DNA of 64,000 bases from Roseateles sp. YR242 (GCF_900109745.1 NZ_FOAV01000008.1:124001-188000), one strand, 5' to 3'; positions 7,593 through 17,132 are shown, counted from the first letter of the stretch. A program made the numbers and translations. Notes: a model not told the origin generated them from the sequence alone.

Positions 7593-10391
7593 TCAAAGCT
7601 CTGGCCGCCCCGGCCGGAACACCAGATAGCCCGACATCGCCACAAACGCCAGCGCCACGATGGCCGGTACATAGGGGTTGTCTCGCAAAGGGGCCAGGGC
7701 GGGGTCGCAGAACAGCAGGGCCACGGCCATCAGCAGCAGAAGCAGCGCGCCCGCCCACAAGCAGACCAGATAGAGCAAGCCGATGCGGCGGGCTCGGCAG
7801 CTCACCACATACACCGCCGCCGCCACGATCCAGGCCATCAGCAGGAACTGGGTCACCAGGCGCAGCGGCATCCGGTTCGGACAGATCCAGGCGCAGGCTT
7901 CCTGCCGGAAAGTGAGCCGCGCCGTGAAGTACTCCTTGAGCGGCGGGATGACCTCCGGCCCCATGCCCACCTCCGCCCGTGGCAACGGCCAGAGCGTGAT
8001 GCCCCCATAGGTCCATTCGATGTAGGGGAAGTCCCGTGCCATAGTCGCCGCCACGTTGGTGGGCGGGGCTTCGGGCGAGGTGGCATGCACCAACACGGGC
8101 AACACGCTGTCCAGGAAATCGATGCGGCGCACGCCCTGCAACTGGCGGGTCAGGTCGACCCGGCGGCGCAGATCCTTCTTCTGCGAATCCGGGTCGCCGC
8201 TGAGCATGATCAGGAACTTCACGGTGATGTCGCTCTTGCCTTCATAGGAAAGCTCCTTCGACCCGTCCACGGCGGTGCGGTGCCGTGGGTTGGACGCCAG
8301 CTCGGCCTTCAGCTTCAGGCTCATCAACCATTCGTAGCTGTAGGGGCCGGTTTCCTTCAGTTGATCGTCCGGCACGACGAGGTTGAGGTAGTAGGGCCGG
8401 CCGGCGTTTGCCATCCGCTCCAGCAGCGCCGCCATGAACTTGCGAAGGAAGGCGGTGTAGCGCGCCTGGGCGGCGCCATCCGTCGGTGTGTCCTCGAAGA
8501 AAACGGTCAGGCCGGAGAACACATGATTGGTCTCGTCCGACCCCGGCGCCAGCAGCAGCTTGTTCATCAGGGACTGACGGTCCTGGCTGCGGCGGTCGAC
8601 CATGCGCACCGCCGCCGTGACGGCCTCCTCGATCATGCGGTCCTGCTCGGCCGCCGAGCGGTTGAGCAGCAGGTTCCAGGTGCGGCGGTAGAGCACCAGG
8701 TCCATGGCCACGTCATAACGCTGCGCTTCGCGTGCATAGCCGGAGACGGCGCCGTCCCAATCCTTGGGTAGGTCGAAGCTGCCGTCGTCCCGCAGCACCA
8801 CGCCCATGTACTGCAGACGGGTGAAGAGGTTGAAGTTGATCGGCATGGGCGTTTCCTGCGCGGCCCAGAACGGAATCACCCCCACCACCTGGTTGTCCTT
8901 GTGGTCCGGCGCGCACTGGCAGCCATCGGCGGTCCAGAGCAGGGGTCGCGAGTTGCCCACCGGGTGCAGCTTCGTCGCCACCGCCACGATGTCCCGCAGG
9001 TTGTCCTCGGCGAGCAGGGAGTCGAAGAAGACCTCCAGCGGCACGGCGGCATTGTCCGGCCGGCGTTCGTTGCGCTTGGGGGCCGGCACCGGCTCCGGGC
9101 GCTGGGCCGCAGGCGCTGGGCAGCTGGTGGGCGCCGGCAGCTTGCGGGCGGCCGCCACTTCGCCGACACGCTGCAGGTAATAGCGGCAGCGCTCGGCCTC
9201 GATGGCGCGGATGAACATCGCGCGGGTGGGATATTCCACGCCCACCACGGGGGTCAGCAGCCCGCGCAACTGGGTGTTGGTCGGCTTGTCCGGCACGATC
9301 AGCGGCGGCTCCGTCAACACGGCCGGGTCCTCGTCGAGGTCGGCACGCAGGGCGGCCAGCGCGGGCAGCGGCGGGGAGGGGGCGATGGCCGTGGCGGTGG
9401 GCTTGACCTTGTCGTCGTCGGACGGCGGCACCAGCTCGTCCAGTTCCTTGGCCGTGAGCAGATAACTGACCGGCACGTTGCCGTTGAGGTCGGCGGCACC
9501 ATCGGCCTCCTGCAGGCTCATGGCGCGCAACCGGGGGTCCGGTGCACTGGCCACCGGTGCCGGCGCGGGCGCCTTGGCGCTTGGGGCGGCGGTTGCGGGT
9601 ACCGGGTCCAGGATGCGCAGCACATAGTGCTGCTCCTGCTCCATGCTTGGCGTGGCGCTGTCCTCCGCACGCAGGGTGAAGCTGTACTGACCGGCGCGCG
9701 TGGGGGTGCCGGAGAGATAACCGTCCGCGCCGAATACCAGCCCGGGCGGCGGTGTGCCTTCAATCTCGATGCGATAGGGCGGCCGGCCGCCTTGCACCAC
9801 CTCACGTCGCTTGTAGCTCGAGTTGATGCGGCCGGCAGGCAGTGGCACCGTCACATACACCAGCCGCAGATCCGGGGTGCGCCGGGCGGGCGGAGCGGCA
9901 GGGGCGGACGGAGCCACCGCTGCCGCCGTAGCGGCCTGGGGCCGGGTTGGGGCCGTCTCGCGCGGTGGCGGGGCAGGTTCCAGCGGGTAAGTGGTGGCAG
10001 TGGCGTCGAGGGCTCCACTACCCTGAGCACCGCTACCCTGAGCACCGCCATCCTGAGCGCCACTGTCCATGCCGGGTGCGGTGGCACCGTGCCGGCTCTC
10101 TGCCTTGGCGCCAGCGGTGGCTGCGCCCGGCCCTGGGCCCACGCTCGGCGGCTCCGCCAGGCTGACCCGCTTCGGCGCCACCGGTGGCCCCATGCTGGGC
10201 GGGCCTGCTGTGGCATGCAGCGCCAGGCCGATGGCGGCCGCCAACATGCCGCCCAGGAACACCCGCCAGCGGCGGCAGTGCACACACGGCGTCCGGGCTG
10301 CGACCGTCGATGCCAAGGGGCCCGGCTGTGGTGGATGGGGCGGCGGGAGCGGCGGATCCGGCTCCATGACACGGGGATCAAACTGGGCCAT
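7593..10391 (-). CDS. large Pro/Ala-rich membrane protein with Ig-like domain, injection-system cluster
   Basis: I do not recognise the 932-residue protein as a whole. A basic cytoplasmic N-terminus with CVHC and RRWR is followed by a membrane helix (about 44-62). Next come a Pro/Ala/Gly-rich linker to about 170 with a GAQGS repeat, and a putative-Ig (He_PIG-like) domain at about 178-263 (PPGLVFGADGYLSGTPTRAG). A long soluble part of about 570 residues follows, and three membrane helices lie near 845-864, 870-892 and 906-924. This arrangement predicts a large periplasmic region anchored at both ends. The gene sits between the AAA+ ATPase (two bases apart) and the DUF4157 gene, so it belongs to the injection-system operon. 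An anchoring or docking role is conjecture. Confidence 0.85.
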   Translation of the reverse strand: MAQFDPRVMEPDPPLPPPHPPQPGPLASTVAARTPCVHCRRWRVFLGGMLAAAIGLALHATAGPPSMGPPVAPKRVSLAEPPSVGPGPGAATAGAKAESRHGATAPGMDSGAQDGGAQGSGAQGSGALDATATTYPLEPAPPPRETAPTRPQAATAAAVAPSAPAAPPARRTPDLRLVYVTVPLPAGRINSSYKRREVVQGGRPPYRIEIEGTPPPGLVFGADGYLSGTPTRAGQYSFTLRAEDSATPSMEQEQHYVLRILDPVPATAAPSAKAPAPAPVASAPDPRLRAMSLQEADGAADLNGNVPVSYLLTAKELDELVPPSDDDKVKPTATAIAPSPPLPALAALRADLDEDPAVLTEPPLIVPDKPTNTQLRGLLTPVVGVEYPTRAMFIRAIEAERCRYYLQRVGEVAAARKLPAPTSCPAPAAQRPEPVPAPKRNERRPDNAAVPLEVFFDSLLAEDNLRDIVAVATKLHPVGNSRPLLWTADGCQCAPDHKDNQVVGVIPFWAAQETPMPINFNLFTRLQYMGVVLRDDGSFDLPKDWDGAVSGYAREAQRYDVAMDLVLYRRTWNLLLNRSAAEQDRMIEEAVTAAVRMVDRRSQDRQSLMNKLLLAPGSDETNHVFSGLTVFFEDTPTDGAAQARYTAFLRKFMAALLERMANAGRPYYLNLVVPDDQLKETGPYSYEWLMSLKLKAELASNPRHRTAVDGSKELSYEGKSDITVKFLIMLSGDPDSQKKDLRRRVDLTRQLQGVRRIDFLDSVLPVLVHATSPEAPPTNVAATMARDFPYIEWTYGGITLWPLPRAEVGMGPEVIPPLKEYFTARLTFRQEACAWICPNRMPLRLVTQFLLMAWIVAAAVYVVSCRARRIGLLYLVCLWAGALLLLLMAVALLFCDPALAPLRDNPYVPAIVALAFVAMSGYLVFRPGRPEL
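10019..10063. repeat. three-copy 15-bp tandem repeat inside the membrane-protein gene
   Basis: Two identical 15-base units (10019-10033 and 10034-10048, TACCCTGAGCACCGC) and a third with three changes (10049-10063). On the coding strand they encode the short Gly-Ala-Gln-Gly-Ser repeat of the disordered linker. Such in-frame repeats can change copy number between strains. Confidence 0.75.
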
Positions 10392-10393
10392 GG

Positions 10394-11749
10394 CTACACC
10401 ACCCGTCCTTCCTTGCGCAGCTCCTTCGCAACGCCCAGCCGCAGATCGGCCTGGGTGATGCGCTGCCGCTGCGCCTGCAGCGCATGCAGGGCTGCAAAGC
10501 GCGCCACGTTGGCAATGGCGCCGCCCGCCAGTTCATGGCGGTTGGCCAGGTCCTGCAGGTCCACCTCCGGCGCCAGCCGCCCGGTGGGGCGCAGCAGGCC
10601 CTCCCACAGGCGCAGGCGTTGGTCCGCATCCGGCATCGGGAAATGCACCACCGACTGGAAGCGCCGCGCAAAGGCCTCGTCGATGTTGTTCTTCAGGTTG
10701 GTGGCGAGGATCACCGTGCCGGGGAAGTCCTCCACCCGTTGCAGCAGGTAGGCCACTTCCTGGTTGGCGTGGCGGTCATTGGAACTGCTGGTGGCGGTGC
10801 GCTTGCCAAAGAGCGCGTCCGCTTCGTCGAAGAAGAGGATCCAGTCGCGGTGCTGCGCCTGGTCGAACACCTGGGCCAGGTTCTTCTCGGTTTCGCCGAT
10901 GTATTTGGAAACCACCATGGAAAGGTCGATGCGGTAGACGTCCGCCTGTACCGCCTGCCCGATCAGCGTGGCGGTGAGGGTCTTGCCGGTCCCCGGGGGG
11001 CCGAAGAAAAGGCTGCGGTAACCCGGCTTCACGGCGCGGGCGAGTTGCCAGTCCTGCATCAGCTGGCGGCCGTGGCGTGCCCAGGTGGTGAGGGTGTGGA
11101 CTTCGGCCAGCGCATCGGCATCCAGCACCAGATCGTCCCAGGTCAGCCGCGTGGTGATGAGCCGGGCCGGGAAGCCGGCACTGAAGTCCGGCTTGCGGGA
11201 GACGCCGGTGGTGAGCCGTTCCAGCGTTTCGGCGGTGACATGCAGCGCCGCGCTGAACCAGGGTTCGCCGGGCGCGTCGTGGTCCAGGCGCAGCAGGCCC
11301 TCCCGGCGCAGCGGTGCGTCTTCATCCAGCAGGCGGCGCAGTTGCGTGCGTCGGGACAGGTCTTCATCCGCCATCAGGAAGGCCGCGGTCTCGGCCGTGG
11401 GCAGGAACCCCCCGTGGGACCGGCCCTTCCAGCCGCCGAATTCGCTGAAGCCGCGGTCCAGGTTGCGGTTGCGGACAAAAAGCAGGTCCAGCAACGACGG
11501 GCGCAGGTGAGGCGCCAACGCCAGGGCCAGCACCAGGCGCTCGTCCGCGTCCAGGGCGGCATCTTGCAGCAGTGCACCCAGCGCGCTGTCCGGCGGCAGG
11601 CGCGGCGGGGCGGGTGGTTCGCTCTGCGCGGGCGGGCCGAAATGCCGCGCCAGGCGCGACTGCACCACGGACTCCAGCCAGCCCAGTTCCTGCTCCAGTG
11701 CGCGTGCGTTGCCGGCCACACCGGCCGCTTGGTTATCGCCAGTCCACAT
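10394..11749 (-). CDS. AAA+ ATPase of the contractile injection system (Afp15-like)
   Basis: AAA+ ATPase of the type found in nearly every eCIS cluster, where it is thought to help assembly or cargo loading; its exact role is not established. Walker A is FFGPPGTGKTLTATLIG (about residues 247-263), Walker B ILFFDEADALFG (about 300). ATNLKNNIDEAFARRFQSVV carries the sensor-1 Asn and the arginine-finger region. The N-terminal 200 residues are the helical family-specific domain. An ATG at 11773 is also in frame, but the one at 11749 follows AAAGGG six bases upstream and is preferred (451 residues). The reading frame overlaps the end of the tape-measure gene by 17 bases. Confidence 0.95.
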   Translation of the reverse strand: MWTGDNQAAGVAGNARALEQELGWLESVVQSRLARHFGPPAQSEPPAPPRLPPDSALGALLQDAALDADERLVLALALAPHLRPSLLDLLFVRNRNLDRGFSEFGGWKGRSHGGFLPTAETAAFLMADEDLSRRTQLRRLLDEDAPLRREGLLRLDHDAPGEPWFSAALHVTAETLERLTTGVSRKPDFSAGFPARLITTRLTWDDLVLDADALAEVHTLTTWARHGRQLMQDWQLARAVKPGYRSLFFGPPGTGKTLTATLIGQAVQADVYRIDLSMVVSKYIGETEKNLAQVFDQAQHRDWILFFDEADALFGKRTATSSSNDRHANQEVAYLLQRVEDFPGTVILATNLKNNIDEAFARRFQSVVHFPMPDADQRLRLWEGLLRPTGRLAPEVDLQDLANRHELAGGAIANVARFAALHALQAQRQRITQADLRLGVAKELRKEGRVV

Positions 11750-13574
11750 GAAGGACCCTTTCCATCCATCCAAACTTCACCACGGTGTATCCCCATGGCA
11801 GGTGATCGATCAGCATGTCGAAGGCGCCCGGTTCCACCGCCAGCCGCCAGCCGTCCTGCTCCGGGCGCAAGGTCCCGGCCCGGCGCAAAAAGGTCTGCCG
11901 CAGGCCATTGATGGAGGTGGCGCCCAGCACGCGCCAGTGCTGCACCACCGCCCCCAGCAGGCCCTCAATGGCTTGCCGCTCGTCGGTGGTCAACGTCCAT
12001 TCGCGTGGCAGTGGTTCGTCGAGCGGCAGGCCGCACAGCAGCTTGTTGAGCGACAGCGTGTGCTCCACGGCCTGCTGACGCAGCGGCCTGGTGGCGCCAT
12101 CCTCCGGCGGTGCGTCGGTGACCAGGGCCTCCAGCAGCACGGCGCCACGCAACGCGGCGGCGGCGTCCTTGAAGCCCTTGGCATCGGCCAGGCCCACCAT
12201 CTGGAACAGCTTGGGCAGGTAGGGGCTGATCAGCACCAGCCCCGCATTGGCGACCGCCATCGGGTCGCCGAACGTGTCTTCCGCCGCCATCGGCCGCAGG
12301 GCTTCTGCCGCCGTGTCCGATGCCTCCTGGCGCGGGCGCCAGCGCAGCCGCAAGGCCTGGGCGGCGGCGCAGAGCATCGCTGTGGCGCCGGAGACGACAC
12401 GGTCGAACCAGCGCTGCGGCGCCTGCGCGCCCGTGGGCGCGAGCTGATGCAGATGCTGGCGCACATGCGCGGTGTAGCGGGTGGGCTCGAAGGCGGCCGT
12501 CTCCCCGCGCAGGGCATGGTCCAGGGTGGCCTGCCACAGCCATTGGCGGCGCTCGCCGGTCTCCGACGTCGAGGCCGGTACGGCCGTCGCCACCGCTTCG
12601 ATCCAGCGGCCGATTTCGCCCCGCAGGGTGTCGCCCATCCACAGCGTGAGCATCTGCGGCAGCAGCTCGGCCGGCAGGGCGCGGGCCAGGCGCTGACGCT
12701 GGCCGTCCTGGCGGCCGGCTGTCTGCAGCGTGTCCCGCAGCCAGGCAGCGTCTTCGCGAAGCAGCAATTGCCAGGCATCACCCAGGGCCAGCAACGGGTC
12801 GGTGCCGGCGGAGAAATGCGCCCCTGCCGCCAGTGCTGCCTTCAACTGGGCCCGCGCGCGGGGCAACGGCGCACTGCGCTGATCGCCTTCGGCGGACAGG
12901 GCCTCGTCCAGCACCACCTCCCACAGCGAGACCATGCCGCTGGGGGCTTGCCCATGCAGGCCGTGCGCGGCCACCATGGCGAGCAGCCGTTGGGCGCTGG
13001 CCGGGCGGCCCGGCATCAGGGCCTGCACCAGCGAGGCCAGCCAGGTGCGGTCAAACTGCAGCACCAGGCGCCGCACGAGCAGGGCCCGGTCCTCCTGCTG
13101 GCGCAAGGCACCCACCAAAGCCGCGGGGTCCCGCTGCAGCAACTCCTGCGCCAGCAGCCGAGGGTCTTCGCCCCGGGCCTGCCAGGGCAGGCGGCCGTGC
13201 CGGAGGAAATACAACAGCAGCGACAGGCGCGACTGCATCCGGCTGCGCACCCCTGCGGGGCGTCGCCGTGCCCCGGCGGGCCCACGCTGTGTATCCAGCG
13301 CGTCGGTCAAGGCCTGCCGCAGTTGGCGGCTCCAGGCCTCTTCCCAGGCGGGGCCGTCCACCACGCCCAGGTCCAGGGTGAGGCTGTGCAGGGTCCAGAC
13401 ATCACCCGGCTCGCAGGTGTCGCGGTAGCACTCGTCCAGCAAATCGTCGAGCAACTGCAGGCCCGGGCCCCGCAGCCACGCGGACCAGCGGCCTTCCGCC
13501 TCCTCCACGTTGGCGCCACGGATGTCCGCTTCCGCCCGCAGGTGTTCGATCACGTGGGCTTCAGACATGCGCAT
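11733..13574 (-). CDS. contractile injection system tape-measure protein (Afp14-like)
   Basis: 613-residue protein recognised mainly by its two ends. The N-terminus (MSEAHVIEHLRAEADI) and the C-terminal segment (GWRLAVEPGAFDMLIDHLPW, then GYTVVKF) match the CIS tape-measure family, whose members set the length of the tube and sheath. A conserved central block reads LVLISPYLPKLFQMVGL (about 450). The gene lies directly before the AAA+ ATPase, as afp14-afp15 do in the Serratia antifeeding prophage. It overlaps the upstream baseplate gene by 14 bases. Two start codons six bases apart (13574 and 13568) are possible. The length is at the short end of what is known, suggesting a short particle. Confidence 0.88.
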   Translation of the reverse strand: MRMSEAHVIEHLRAEADIRGANVEEAEGRWSAWLRGPGLQLLDDLLDECYRDTCEPGDVWTLHSLTLDLGVVDGPAWEEAWSRQLRQALTDALDTQRGPAGARRRPAGVRSRMQSRLSLLLYFLRHGRLPWQARGEDPRLLAQELLQRDPAALVGALRQQEDRALLVRRLVLQFDRTWLASLVQALMPGRPASAQRLLAMVAAHGLHGQAPSGMVSLWEVVLDEALSAEGDQRSAPLPRARAQLKAALAAGAHFSAGTDPLLALGDAWQLLLREDAAWLRDTLQTAGRQDGQRQRLARALPAELLPQMLTLWMGDTLRGEIGRWIEAVATAVPASTSETGERRQWLWQATLDHALRGETAAFEPTRYTAHVRQHLHQLAPTGAQAPQRWFDRVVSGATAMLCAAAQALRLRWRPRQEASDTAAEALRPMAAEDTFGDPMAVANAGLVLISPYLPKLFQMVGLADAKGFKDAAAALRGAVLLEALVTDAPPEDGATRPLRQQAVEHTLSLNKLLCGLPLDEPLPREWTLTTDERQAIEGLLGAVVQHWRVLGATSINGLRQTFLRRAGTLRPEQDGWRLAVEPGAFDMLIDHLPWGYTVVKFGWMERVLHVDWR

Positions 13575-16335
13575 TCCCGGCCGGGTTGACCCGGTCCGCC
13601 TCCTGCCATTCCAGCATCAAGGCCAGCAGCCGCACGGCGGCACGGTCCGTGCGGGCCAACGCGCGCGGGTCGTCGGCCGCGCCGGCCAGGCCCAGACGGG
13701 TGTCGAGCCACTGTTCATGCAGTTCCTCAAAGCGCTGCATCGCGGGCAGATCCAGCCACCGCAGGCGCAGGGCGAGGTGAGCGGGTGTGCTGATGCGCAG
13801 GGTCTCCGCAGCAAAGTTGCGGAACGCCGGTTGGGCCGTGCGCGAGGTCCAGCCGGGCAGCACGGCGGTTACTTTCAGCTGATGAAAGCCCGGCGCCAGC
13901 TTCAGGGCTTCGTGCTCGGGTGAACGGTCCCGCAGCGGGCGCAGCAGCACATGCTCGATGACATGCAGCCCTTCGCTTTCCTGGTCCAGGTGCAGCATGA
14001 ACAGCCGCAGGCTGGAGGCGGCACGGCGGGCGGCGTCCTCGTCCTTGAACCCGCCCAACACCCACCAGCGTTGTTCCTCATCCGGGCCCAGCACCAGTTG
14101 GTAGCCGGCAGAGGTGTCCGGCTTCGGCAGCGCAAACAGCGTGGCATGCGGGGTGGGTTCGGCCATCAGCTCCGGGCTGTCCGGCGCCGGGTCATGCAGG
14201 TGGATGGTGGGCTGCGGCAGCATGGGGATGCTGCCCGGCGGCATGACGCGGTAGCGTTGCGCCCGCGCGGCGGTACGGGTGAGCGAAACCGGCAACGGCT
14301 GGCGCCGCAGCCACGGGAACTGGCTCAGGTCCTCCTGCACCTGTGTCCGCGTGGTGGGTCGCACCGCCGTGCCCGCAGCCGTGCCACGTTCGGAAAACTC
14401 CGGCGGCAACTGCACCAGCCCCGGCGCGCCGGAGGTCACGGTGGCGGGCGGGGTATCCGCGCCGTCGGCAGCCGAGCCGGTGCCGGCGTCAATCATGACG
14501 CGGTGGTCGCGCAGCACACGGGTCAGTGGCCGGTCATGCCAGAGCCGGAAGCCCAGCAGCAGGCTTGCGCGTCGCTGCAGGCCACTGCAGTTGTCGGTCT
14601 GGCCCCAACTCGGGCGGCCCAGGTCCACGCCGGCGGCGCGGTCCCGGGTGAGGGTCACGATGTCCCGCAGCCAGGCGGCCTTGTTCTCCAGCAGCAAGGA
14701 TTCCAGTTCGTCATGCAGCAAGTGGGTGCAGAACTGCCGCATGCTGTTCTGGGTGTAGGTTTCGCCATGCAGGGCCAGCAGGTGGTCCAGCGCGCGGCGC
14801 TTGCGGGCGGTGCCGCTGTCCAGGCGTTGCAGCTGGGACTGGGCGATGGCGGCCGGGTCGCTCAGGTAGAGCGCCTGCAGGCCGGGGACCTGGTCCTCGC
14901 CAATGGGCTGGGTCCACAGGGTCTGGCGCGATCCCCGGTCAATCGCAAAGAGCGAGCGCATGGCCTGCAGCTGTGCCAGCCCTTGGGCAATCAGCTGTTC
15001 ATGCAGCACCATGTAGGCCTTGAGCTGCTTCACGCGGGCATGCACCTGCGGCGGCGCGGAGGACGGTACGCCGTAGCGGCCGAGGCCATAGATGGCCGGC
15101 AGGTGATGCTGCACCGAGTAGTAGGACCCCAGGTCGCGGTGCACACCACGGGGCAGCAGGGCATCGGCGCGGCTGGCCTGGTCGGCCTGCTGGCGTGAGC
15201 GCCGGGCCCGGCCGGCCGTCTGCAGGTCGTTGAGGCGGCGGCGCAGTTCCAGCGGCGGGATGTGCACCAGGTGGCCGCGCCGTCGCACTTCCACCCATGC
15301 CGGCGATCGCGGGGAGGGCAGGCGCAGGGCCAGCGCCCAGCCGTCGCCATGCCAGGCCACCGAGCCCACCACGGTTCCGTGCCCTGCGGATGCCAGGTCC
15401 TGCGGTGCCATCACATCCGGCGTGATGGACACCACCCGCGCGTCAAACACGCCAGGCACCTGCCGCATCTCGGCGGCCACGTCCGACAGGAACAGGCGGC
15501 CGATGTCGTTGGCGGCCAGGCTGGAGGAGCGGATGAAGCCGTGCTGCATCGCCGGGCCGTCGTAGATGTCGGCCAGGGGCAGGGCGCTGCCCAGCCGGTC
15601 GTGCAGGGTGTCCGAAACCGGCGCGCCGGCAATGAAGCGCGCGCAGCGGTCATAGACATCCGCCAGGATGTGCACGGCATCCCGCTCGCCCTCGATCTCC
15701 AGCACGGCCTTGAGGTCGCACATCACGTCCTTCTCGCAGGTCACGCGCGGGGCCAGGTCTTCCCCCAGGTTGCGCTGCGTGTGCCAGGCCTTGCGGGCCT
15801 CGGCTACCCGTGCGGCCTCGCGGCGGGCGGTAACGGCATCGTCCTCGGCCTGGCCACCGCCATCACCGCCGTCGGCGTCATCCGCCTCATCATCGCCAGC
15901 CAGCCATTCGGAGGGTTTGAGCCGCAGCTGATAGACACCGGGCTGTCCCTGCACCAGCGTCAGGGTGGCGTCGTCCAGCCCGGGTACCCGGTCCAGCAAC
16001 CAGCGGCGGTAGTCCTCCGGCGTGGTGGCGCGGCAGGGAAACACCGCGGCGGGCGGGTGCAGGGACAAGGCGTCGTAATCCACGACGTTGCCCGGTCCGG
16101 CCAGATGGTCCGCCACCGGGAAGCCATTGCGGTAGACCAGGTCGGTGAGGCCGAAGCAGAGCTGCTCCAGCAGGGTGATGCCGGGGTCGTGCAGGTTGTG
16201 GTCGGTCCAGCGCTGGCCGCTGAGCGCTTGCAGCCAGCGCAGTCCTTCCGCGCGCAGGCCTTCGAAGCCCAGTGCCTGTTCCTCGGCTGGGCGCGGGGCC
16301 GCCAGCGGCAGGGTGGAGGGGTGGGGCAGCATCAT
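13561..16335 (-). CDS. injection-system baseplate protein (Afp12-like)
   Basis: 924-residue baseplate component of the contractile injection system. The N-terminus has the motif WTDHNLHDPGITLLEQLCFG (about residues 42-61), characteristic of the Afp12/gp7-like baseplate proteins, followed by LTDLVYRNGFPV. An acidic Asp/Gly-rich insert (DDEADDADGGDGGG) near residue 146 is probably a flexible loop. The C-terminal third (residues about 700-924) contains EGLHVIEHVLLRPLRD, conserved in the family. Its ATG overlaps the stop of the fibre-like gene by four bases (ATGA). It works with the giant baseplate protein to form the wedge around the spike. Confidence 0.87.
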   Translation of the reverse strand: MMLPHPSTLPLAAPRPAEEQALGFEGLRAEGLRWLQALSGQRWTDHNLHDPGITLLEQLCFGLTDLVYRNGFPVADHLAGPGNVVDYDALSLHPPAAVFPCRATTPEDYRRWLLDRVPGLDDATLTLVQGQPGVYQLRLKPSEWLAGDDEADDADGGDGGGQAEDDAVTARREAARVAEARKAWHTQRNLGEDLAPRVTCEKDVMCDLKAVLEIEGERDAVHILADVYDRCARFIAGAPVSDTLHDRLGSALPLADIYDGPAMQHGFIRSSSLAANDIGRLFLSDVAAEMRQVPGVFDARVVSITPDVMAPQDLASAGHGTVVGSVAWHGDGWALALRLPSPRSPAWVEVRRRGHLVHIPPLELRRRLNDLQTAGRARRSRQQADQASRADALLPRGVHRDLGSYYSVQHHLPAIYGLGRYGVPSSAPPQVHARVKQLKAYMVLHEQLIAQGLAQLQAMRSLFAIDRGSRQTLWTQPIGEDQVPGLQALYLSDPAAIAQSQLQRLDSGTARKRRALDHLLALHGETYTQNSMRQFCTHLLHDELESLLLENKAAWLRDIVTLTRDRAAGVDLGRPSWGQTDNCSGLQRRASLLLGFRLWHDRPLTRVLRDHRVMIDAGTGSAADGADTPPATVTSGAPGLVQLPPEFSERGTAAGTAVRPTTRTQVQEDLSQFPWLRRQPLPVSLTRTAARAQRYRVMPPGSIPMLPQPTIHLHDPAPDSPELMAEPTPHATLFALPKPDTSAGYQLVLGPDEEQRWWVLGGFKDEDAARRAASSLRLFMLHLDQESEGLHVIEHVLLRPLRDRSPEHEALKLAPGFHQLKVTAVLPGWTSRTAQPAFRNFAAETLRISTPAHLALRLRWLDLPAMQRFEELHEQWLDTRLGLAGAADDPRALARTDRAAVRLLALMLEWQEADRVNPAGNAHV

Positions 16336-17132
16336 GGTGTCTTGCTCCCGGTGAAATCGTCAAACCACAGCTGCGTCAGCGTGGCCTGGATCATGGCGCC
16401 CGCACCGTAGTCGCAGCGGGTGCGCACCTGCAGGCGGTAATAACGCTCGCGGCCGGGGGCGGCGAGCCAGCGCAATTCCAGCTGGTCGCAGCGCCGGCCA
16501 TACCAGGCGTTCTGCGACCGGATGCGCTTGCGGCCCAGCCACGCGTCATACCAGCGTTCACGCGGGTTGAATGTGTTCATGGCCACGGCGTGCAGCAGCG
16601 CAAATCGCGGTTCACGCCCCTGGGCGCTGCTGGCGCCGGCCATCACGTCGAAGGCGTGGCAGCCCCGCAGGTCGCCGGTGAGGTCGTGCCATTCGCCGTT
16701 GGCCCGCAAGGCCGAGCTGTCGGGGCGTGGATAGGTGCCGCGCCGCCCCGACGCCGCCACCACGCCGTCGACGTCCAGGGCCGCGGTCGGTTCGGCGATG
16801 CCGATGCCGACGCGGCGCTTGCTGTCCAGCGAGAGCACGGGCGCCTGGCCCCGGGTGTCGTTGACGCTGCCTGGGTGGAAGGCCAGTTGCTCATTGCGGC
16901 CGCCAAAGCTCATGGACCAGAGCGGGGCCAGACCGTTGCGCTCGCGGCAGAAGCTCAACAGGGCGTCGTACCCCTGGGGCGTATAGACCTCCAGGCCGTG
17001 ATCGGGCGACTTGCTGAAGCCTTCGTCCACCATGTTGAGCGTGGATTCGATCAGCGACTTGAAGTGATCGGCCGTGGGCAGTTGGCCCTCGCCGAAGAAC
17101 TGATACAGCGTTTGGCGGTTCTGTTGAGTCAT
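16332..17132 (-). CDS. fibre- or adhesin-like protein between the baseplate genes
   Basis: 266-residue protein that I cannot assign to a named family. The N-terminus (QTLYQFFGEGQLPTADHFKS) looks like an attachment segment. At about 105-125 the segment RVGIGIAEPTAALDVDGVVA resembles the beta-structured 'G-I-G-x-x-x-P-x-x-x-L-D-V-x-G' unit common in phage tail fibres and surface adhesins. The C-terminal 130 residues are rich in Trp, Arg and Tyr and end LTQLWFDDFTG. No signal peptide or membrane helix is present. It overlaps both neighbours by four bases, so it is co-translated with the two baseplate proteins. A short receptor-binding or baseplate-peripheral part is the most likely role, by inference. 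Confidence 0.7.
   Translation of the reverse strand: MTQQNRQTLYQFFGEGQLPTADHFKSLIESTLNMVDEGFSKSPDHGLEVYTPQGYDALLSFCRERNGLAPLWSMSFGGRNEQLAFHPGSVNDTRGQAPVLSLDSKRRVGIGIAEPTAALDVDGVVAASGRRGTYPRPDSSALRANGEWHDLTGDLRGCHAFDVMAGASSAQGREPRFALLHAVAMNTFNPRERWYDAWLGRKRIRSQNAWYGRRCDQLELRWLAAPGRERYYRLQVRTRCDYGAGAMIQATLTQLWFDDFTGSKTP

Noticed and set aside
8901-13589. Long plus-strand frames (8901-10751, 10484-11911, 11709-13589)
   Set aside because: All are antisense shadows of the membrane protein, AAA+ ATPase and tape-measure genes and have no recognisable family.
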